Shown here: in pieces, positions 59,625 to 64,000 of the stretch
Numbering within the stretch: the first letter of the stretch is position 1
How the letters are laid out: every line of letters starts with the position of its first letter
Source: Pseudomonas denitrificans (nom. rej.)
GTDB taxonomy: Bacteria > Pseudomonadota > Gammaproteobacteria > Pseudomonadales > Pseudomonadaceae
NCBI RefSeq assembly: GCF_008807415.1
Contig: NZ_CP043626.1
Span: 2,542,001-2,606,000 of the forward strand
DNA: 64,000 nt
Direction of reading: 5' to 3'
Program-made: the position numbers and the translations under genes
Notes under the pieces: generated by a model
The model's input: the letters and a program-made list of their open reading frames with translations, nothing else
The model's database searches: none
What the model was told of the DNA's origin: nothing

Positions 59625-59657
59625 GGGGATGACCTCTGCGTGCAGAAGTTCATCCCC
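59625..59657 (-). terminator. Compound hairpin after the alcohol dehydrogenase gene
   Basis: Outer arms GGGGATGA (59625-59632) and TCATCCCC (59650-59657) are perfect; the enclosed TCTGC-GT-GCAGA (59635-59639, 59642-59646) forms a second stem. It lies 10 bases beyond the dehydrogenase stop. No T-tract follows, so termination would be weak or factor-assisted. Confidence 0.6.
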
Positions 59658-59666
59658 GTGTCCCCT

Positions 59667-60760
59667 TCAGGGCTTGATGGCGATCTTCAGCACGCCGTCG
59701 CGCTGGTGGGCGAACAGGTCGTAGGCCTCGACGATGTTGTCGAGCGCGTAGTGATGCGTCACCAGCGAGCCGAAGTCGGCGCGGTTCGACTCGATGATGC
59801 TCATCAGCCGGCGCATGCGCTCCTTGCCGCCGGGACACAGCGCGGTGTTGATGCGGTGGTCGCCCAGGCCGGCGGCAAAGGCGGACAGCGGAATCTGCAC
59901 GTCCTTGGAATAAACGCCCAGGCTCGACAGGGTCCCGCCCGGCTTGAGCACTTTCATCGCCTGTTCGAAGGTACTCGGCAGGCCCAGGCACTCGATGGAT
60001 GAATCCGCGCCGCGGCCGCCGGTGAGCTTCATCACCTCTTCCACTACGTCGCACTGCGTGAAGTCCAGGGTGACGTCGGCGCCCATGTTGCGGGAGATAT
60101 CCAGCCGGTGTGCGTTGCCATCCACCGCGATGATGGTCGAGGCCCCAGCAGGCGTGCGCCAGCCGTCGCGCACAGGCCGATCGGCCCCTGGGCGAAGATG
60201 ACCACGGTGTCACCGATGCGGATGTTGGCGTTCTCGGCCCCCTTGAAGCCGGTCGACATGATGTCGGGGCACATCAGTACCTGTTCGTCGGTGAGGCTGT
60301 CCGGGATCGGCGCGAGGTTGCCTTCGGCATCCGGCACCAGCACGTACTCGGCCTGGGTACCATCGATCAGGTTGCCGAAGCGCCAGCCGGCGGTGGCCTT
60401 GTAGCCGTGGCAGGCGCAGCGGCCGCTCTCGATCAGGTAGCTGCCGTCCTGCGAGGGCACGCCGTCCTGTGCGGCATAGGAGTTGAAGTTCGGGCAGATC
60501 GCGCCGGCGATGACCCGCTGGCCTTCGCGGTAGCCTTTGACGGCGCTGCCGAGCTTCTCGATGATGCCGACCGGTTCGTGGCCGACGGTCAGCCCCTTCG
60601 CCACCGGGTATTCACCCTTGAGGATGTGCACGTCGGTGCCGCAGATGGTGGTCGTGGTGATGCGGATAAGCGCGTCGTTGGGGCCGATTTCCGGGATGGG
60701 CTTGTCCGCCAGTTCGATTCGCCCGGGTTCCACGAAGATCGCCGCTTTCATCATTGCCAT
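59667..60760 (-). pseudogene. Zinc-dependent alcohol dehydrogenase, frameshifted
   Basis: With one base restored this is a 364-residue medium-chain zinc alcohol dehydrogenase of the type used for secondary alcohols (isopropanol-dehydrogenase-like). ATG 60760 has AAGGAG seven bases upstream. TICGTDVHILKGEYP and VGHEPVGIIEKLG hold catalytic zinc ligands. The Rossmann segment VVIFAQGPIGLCATAGARLLG is in the first frame, and ASTIIAVDGNAHRLDISRNMG continues in another. One G is missing from the run at 60142-60146 and the length is one base short of a multiple of three. No other damage is seen, so the gene is likely intact in the organism. Confidence 0.87.
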
Positions 60761-61003
60761 CGCTCTTTCTCCTTGCTCGGAATGCGCCATGGGTGCACAT
60801 GGCCGGAGACGGCGCGGACCGCTGGATCGCGGCAACCGGCCGACCCGACCAGTGTGCTCGGCCGGGGCGAAGGCCGGTTGATGCATATCAAGCGCGGGGA
60901 AGCTCGCCCATCGGCCTGCCTGCCGCCAGGCGATTGGCCGCTGGCGACCCGATGGAGCATTGACCCGGATGGCCGGAAAACAAGTCGCGATCCGCCCGCC
61001 GGT

Positions 61004-61672
61004 CTACTCGCACTCCAGGCTGTAGCCGACGCCATACACCGAGCGGATCGGATCGACCGCCGGGGTGATGGCGGTCAGCTTGCGCCGCAGGTTCTTCACG
61101 TGGCTGTCCACGGTGCGGTCGGCGACCACCCGGTGGTCCTGGTAGATGTGGTTCATCAGCTGGTCGCGCGACAGCACCTGCCCCGGCCGCGCCGCCAGCG
61201 CGGCAAGCATGCGAAACTCCACCGGCGTGAGGTCCAGCGCGATGCCCTGGTAGCGCGCGTGGAAGGTGCGCGCATCCAGCTCCAGCCCGAAGCTCGACGC
61301 CTGGGTGCCGGTGCGCCGCAGCACGGCCTTGACCCGCGCTACCAGCTCGCGCGGCGAGAAGGGTTTGCAGATGTAGTCGTCGGCGCCCAGCTCCAGGCCG
61401 AGCAGACGGTCGATCTCGTCGACACGCGCGGTCATCATGATGATCGGCAGGCGGCTGAAGCCGCGCAGCTCGCGGCAGATGTCGAGGCCGTCGCGGCCCG
61501 GCAGCATCAGGTCGAGCAGCATCAGGTCGTAGTGCTTGCCACGGACCGCCGGGACCACCTCCTGACCGTCGGCGATATGTTCCACCTCGAAGCTCGCGGC
61601 ACGCAGGTAGTCGCCCACCAGCGCGGCCAGCTTGGGTTCGTCTTCCACCAGCAGGATCTGTCCCTGGCTCAC
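61004..61672 (-). CDS. baeR: BaeR-like OmpR-family response regulator
   Basis: A 222-residue two-domain regulator. It starts at GTG 61672, overlapping the kinase stop (GTGA), behind GGAGG. The receiver reads ILLVEDEPKLAALVGDYLRAASF with Asp in LMLLDLMLPG, and ADDYICKPFSPRELVARVK is very close to E. coli BaeR. The winged helix includes DLTPVEFRMLAALAARPGQV and DRTVDSHVKNLRRKL. BaeSR systems respond to envelope stress and activate RND pumps; an RND adaptor gene lies divergently beyond baeS. Confidence 0.93.
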   Translation of the reverse strand: MSQGQILLVEDEPKLAALVGDYLRAASFEVEHIADGQEVVPAVRGKHYDLMLLDLMLPGRDGLDICRELRGFSRLPIIMMTARVDEIDRLLGLELGADDYICKPFSPRELVARVKAVLRRTGTQASSFGLELDARTFHARYQGIALDLTPVEFRMLAALAARPGQVLSRDQLMNHIYQDHRVVADRTVDSHVKNLRRKLTAITPAVDPIRSVYGVGYSLECE

Positions 61673-63063
61673 GCTTCACCTCCGGCGACCGGGAGTTCCA
61701 GTGTCAGCAGCAAACCGCCCAGCGCCGAGGCCCTGGCGCTCAGTTTGCCGCCATGCACCTCGGCGATGCCCCGGCAGATCGCCAGCCCGAGCCCGGTGCC
61801 ACCGCTGGCGCGGTTGCGCGACCGTTCGGCACGGTAGAAGCGCTCGAACAGGCGCTCCAGCGAAGCCGCGTCCACACCCGGCGCGCTGTCCTCGCACTGC
61901 ACCAGCACCCGCTCGCCGTCGCGCAGCGCGCGCAGCACCGTCTGGCCGCCGCTGTCAGTGTAGCGGCGGCTGTTTTCCAGCAGGTTGTGCAGCAGCTGAC
62001 CAAGGCGCGATTCGTCGCCGAGCACCCACAACGGCTGCTCCGGCAGTTCCACGCGCAACGTCAGGCCGCGCTCGGCGAAGCTCGCCTGGAAGGCCTCGGC
62101 CACCACCGGCAGCAGCACGCGCAGGTCGATGCGCTCGCGGCGGTAGGTCGGCCCGCCGACCTCGGCCAGGGACAGGTCGAACAGGTCATCCACCAGCTTG
62201 GTCAGCGCGCCCACCTCGCCCTGCAGCGAGCGCAACGCGGTGGCGTCCAGCGGGCGGATGCCGTCCTCCATCGCCTCCAGTTCGGCGCGCATCACCGCCA
62301 GCGGCGTGCGCAGTTCGTGGGAGATGTCGGCCATGAAATCGCGGCGCATGCGCTCGTTGCCGGCCAGGGTCGTGGCCATGCGGTTGAAGTCGCCGGCCAG
62401 TTGCCCGGCTTCGTCCTGCGAACGCACCGGCACCTGGATCGCATAGTCGCCGGCGGCCAGTTGGTGCGTGGCGCGCGCTACCTCGCGGATCGGCCGCAGC
62501 AGCGCGCGGCTCAGCCACCAGGCGATGATCGCGGTGCCCAGCAGGCAGGCCAGGCCGACCAGCAGGCTGGAGCGCAGCTGGTTGAGCTGGAAGCGCCGGT
62601 CACCGACGCTGGTCACCGATTGCAGCGGTGCCAGGGCCATCCAGCCGACCACGCGCCCTTCAAAGTTGATCGGCCGCAGCAGCATGTCGCCGGCGGCGGC
62701 GCGGTAGCCGATGATCGGTTTGCGCTGCTCGTCCAGCAGGGCGAAGCGGACGAAGGCACCGGTGAGGTCGGAGACGGTCAGCAGGCTGGGGTCGAAGGTC
62801 TTGTCGTCCTTGATGTCGTCCGGGCGCAGCAGTTCGAACCACTGGTCCTGGTCGCGGCGGATGAAGTCCCAGCTGCCGTTCTGCGCGTAGGCCTGCTCGA
62901 TGCGCGGGACGATACGCTCCATGCGTTCCTCGGCCTGCTGGTTGAGGTAGCCGAGGAAACCGTACTTCAGGCTCAGGTAGGCGGCGAACACCATGCCCAG
63001 CACGGCGAAGGCGCACACCGCGAGCATGGCCAGGAAGAACTTGCTGGAAAGACTGACTTTCAT
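61669..63063 (-). CDS. baeS: BaeS-like sensor histidine kinase
   Basis: A 464-residue inner-membrane sensor. ATG 63063 is the start. Two helices (about residues 8-32 and 167-185) flank a periplasmic sensing loop. A HAMP domain (RALLRPIREVARATHQLAAGD), the phospho-acceptor helix FMADISHELRTPLAVMRAE, and ATPase motifs NLLENSRRYT and GTGLGLAICRGIAEVHGG follow. It overlaps and is co-transcribed with baeR. The divergent RND adaptor gene 155 bases away is its likely target. Confidence 0.93.
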   Translation of the reverse strand: MKVSLSSKFFLAMLAVCAFAVLGMVFAAYLSLKYGFLGYLNQQAEERMERIVPRIEQAYAQNGSWDFIRRDQDQWFELLRPDDIKDDKTFDPSLLTVSDLTGAFVRFALLDEQRKPIIGYRAAAGDMLLRPINFEGRVVGWMALAPLQSVTSVGDRRFQLNQLRSSLLVGLACLLGTAIIAWWLSRALLRPIREVARATHQLAAGDYAIQVPVRSQDEAGQLAGDFNRMATTLAGNERMRRDFMADISHELRTPLAVMRAELEAMEDGIRPLDATALRSLQGEVGALTKLVDDLFDLSLAEVGGPTYRRERIDLRVLLPVVAEAFQASFAERGLTLRVELPEQPLWVLGDESRLGQLLHNLLENSRRYTDSGGQTVLRALRDGERVLVQCEDSAPGVDAASLERLFERFYRAERSRNRASGGTGLGLAICRGIAEVHGGKLSARASALGGLLLTLELPVAGGEA

Positions 63064-63217
63064 GGCACCGCCGGGGCAATCGAAACTGCCGTCATTGAAG
63101 CGCGGCACCCCGCATGGGGCAAGGCGGCACGGGCAATCTCCCACTTTTCTGCACAATGGCTGCACATTTGCCGAGCAGCCTGGATCGTGAAAATCATTCC
63201 GGTCCGGAGCCCCACGG

Positions 63218-64000
63218 ATGTCCTCCTTCTTCCCTCGTTTTCCCCCTTGTCGCGTGCCCTGTTGCTGGGCACTGGCCTGTTCGTCCTCGGCGGTTGCCGC
63301 GATGAGAGCGCCGCCCCCACCCTGCCCGTGCAGGAAGTCGCGGTGTACCACGTCGCCAGCGCGCCCCAGGCCCTGAGCACCACCCTGCCCGGCCGCGCCA
63401 GCGCGCACCTGGTCGCCGAGATTCGCCCGCAGGTGGGCGGCATCCTGCTCAAGCGCCTGTTCGAGGAAGGCGCGACGGTGAAGGCCGGCCAGGCGCTCTA
63501 CCAGATCGACCCGCAGACCTACGAGGCCGCCCTCGCCCAGGCCGAGGCCAGCGTCACTTCGGCACGCGCCACGCTCAAGGCGGCCGAGCTGAAAGCCAAG
63601 CGCGACGCGCAGCTGGTGAAGATCGACGCCATCAGCGCCGAGGACAACGAAAGCGCCCAGGCCTCGCTGCTCGAAGCCCGCGCCAGCCTGCAATCGGCGC
63701 AAGCCGCGCTGCGCACCGCGCGGATCAACCTCGGCTACACGAAGATCAATGCGCCCATCGCCGGTCGCACGTCCACCTCGTCGGTCACCGCCGGTGCGCT
63801 GGTCACCGCCGAGCAGACCACCGCGCTGACCACCGTGCAGCAGCTCGACCCGATCTACGTCGACTTCACCCAGCCCAGCACCACCCTGCTGCGCCTCAAG
63901 CGCGAGCTGGCCGAAGGCAAGCTTACGCGCGCCGAGGAGAAAGACGCCGCGCGCATCAGCCTGCAGCTGGAGGACGGCAGCACCTATGCCCACGACGGCA
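63218..64000 (+). CDS. RND efflux periplasmic adaptor (MexA/AcrA-like), partial and apparently frameshifted
   Basis: The membrane-fusion subunit of a tripartite RND pump; the first 260 or so residues are in the window and the gene runs off the right edge. A lipoprotein signal ends in VLGGC. RPQVGGILLKRLFEEG, YQIDPQTYEA and INLGYTKINAPIAGR (lipoyl and hairpin regions) and VQQLDPIYVDFTQPS match MexA/AcrA. ATG 63218 with GGAG eight bases upstream looks right, but it is out of frame with the rest. One C missing in the run 63242-63246 would join them. Reading from GTG 63187 stays in frame but lacks a ribosome site. Confidence 0.85.

Noticed and set aside
1..64000. CRISPR arrays, phage or transposon insertions, tRNA or rRNA genes
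   Set aside because: No regularly spaced direct repeats, no integrase or transposase proteins and no conserved RNA gene sequence were seen on either strand.

Overview
The window is high-GC DNA that reads as a Pseudomonas chromosome. Supporting signs are TGTAGGAGCG-type extragenic palindromes, the YcaC, YghU and BaeSR homologues, the FecI/FecR/TonB-receptor cassette and the density of LysR, AraC, TetR and MerR regulators. I infer the P. nitroreducens/P. citronellolis/P. knackmussii neighbourhood of the genus, but no rRNA or housekeeping marker is present to prove it. I see no tRNA, rRNA, insertion sequence, phage gene or CRISPR array.

Layout. 1-1857 (minus): sugar-type ABC permease (cut by the window edge) and duplicated ATPase. 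2112-4726: YghU glutathione transferase, a repeat-rich gap, YcaC hydrolase and a short AraC protein. 5199-9135: a 931-residue winged-helix/STAND ATPase regulator and an acetoacetate decarboxylase-like enzyme behind a MerR-type promoter. 9145-11871: small envelope proteins, a universal stress protein and an AraC regulator. 12046-15119: an exported redox operon (cytochrome c lipoprotein, Tat-exported VAO-type flavoprotein, Tat-exported fold-III PLP protein). 15488-20638: NAD-dependent formate dehydrogenase fdsGBAD. 20687-22579: a PBP2 paralogue. 23027-29242: amine/amino-acid operon (two FAD amine oxidases, polyamine-type binding protein, EamA exporter, GlcG-like protein) with a divergent LysR gene. 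29335-33047: crotonase, alpha/beta hydrolase, nitroreductase and membrane protein, facing a TetR gene across a TetR-type operator. 33088-36673: DUF2817 peptidase-like protein, LysR regulator and PuuP-like permease. 37394-39593: Tat-exported alpha/beta hydrolase; MerR-SDR pair. 39663-51348: signalling block with a 1831-residue kinase-like/ATPase/histidine kinase, a FixJ-type regulator, a lone receiver, GlxA and LysR regulators, an NDH-2-like flavoprotein and an MBL hydrolase. 51484-55266: methyltransferase, DUF2235 protein, diguanylate cyclase and a small membrane protein behind a SoxR/MerR-type promoter. 55406-59540: TonB receptor, FecR and ECF sigma factor behind a Fur box. 59667-60760: zinc alcohol dehydrogenase. 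61004-64000: BaeR/BaeS divergent from an RND efflux adaptor that runs off the end.

Four genes (DadA-like oxidase, nitroreductase, alcohol dehydrogenase, RND adaptor) each look broken by loss of one base in a G/C run. In three of them the gene length is exactly one base short of a multiple of three. This pattern fits assembly error at least as well as gene decay, so the genes should be treated as probably intact until reads are checked.

The least-described parts are the exported PLP/flavoprotein/cytochrome operon, the array of ATACC-centred palindromes before the lone receiver gene (with a related site before the NDH-2-like gene), and two promoters with the 19-bp spacer and central palindrome typical of MerR-family control but no adjacent MerR gene.
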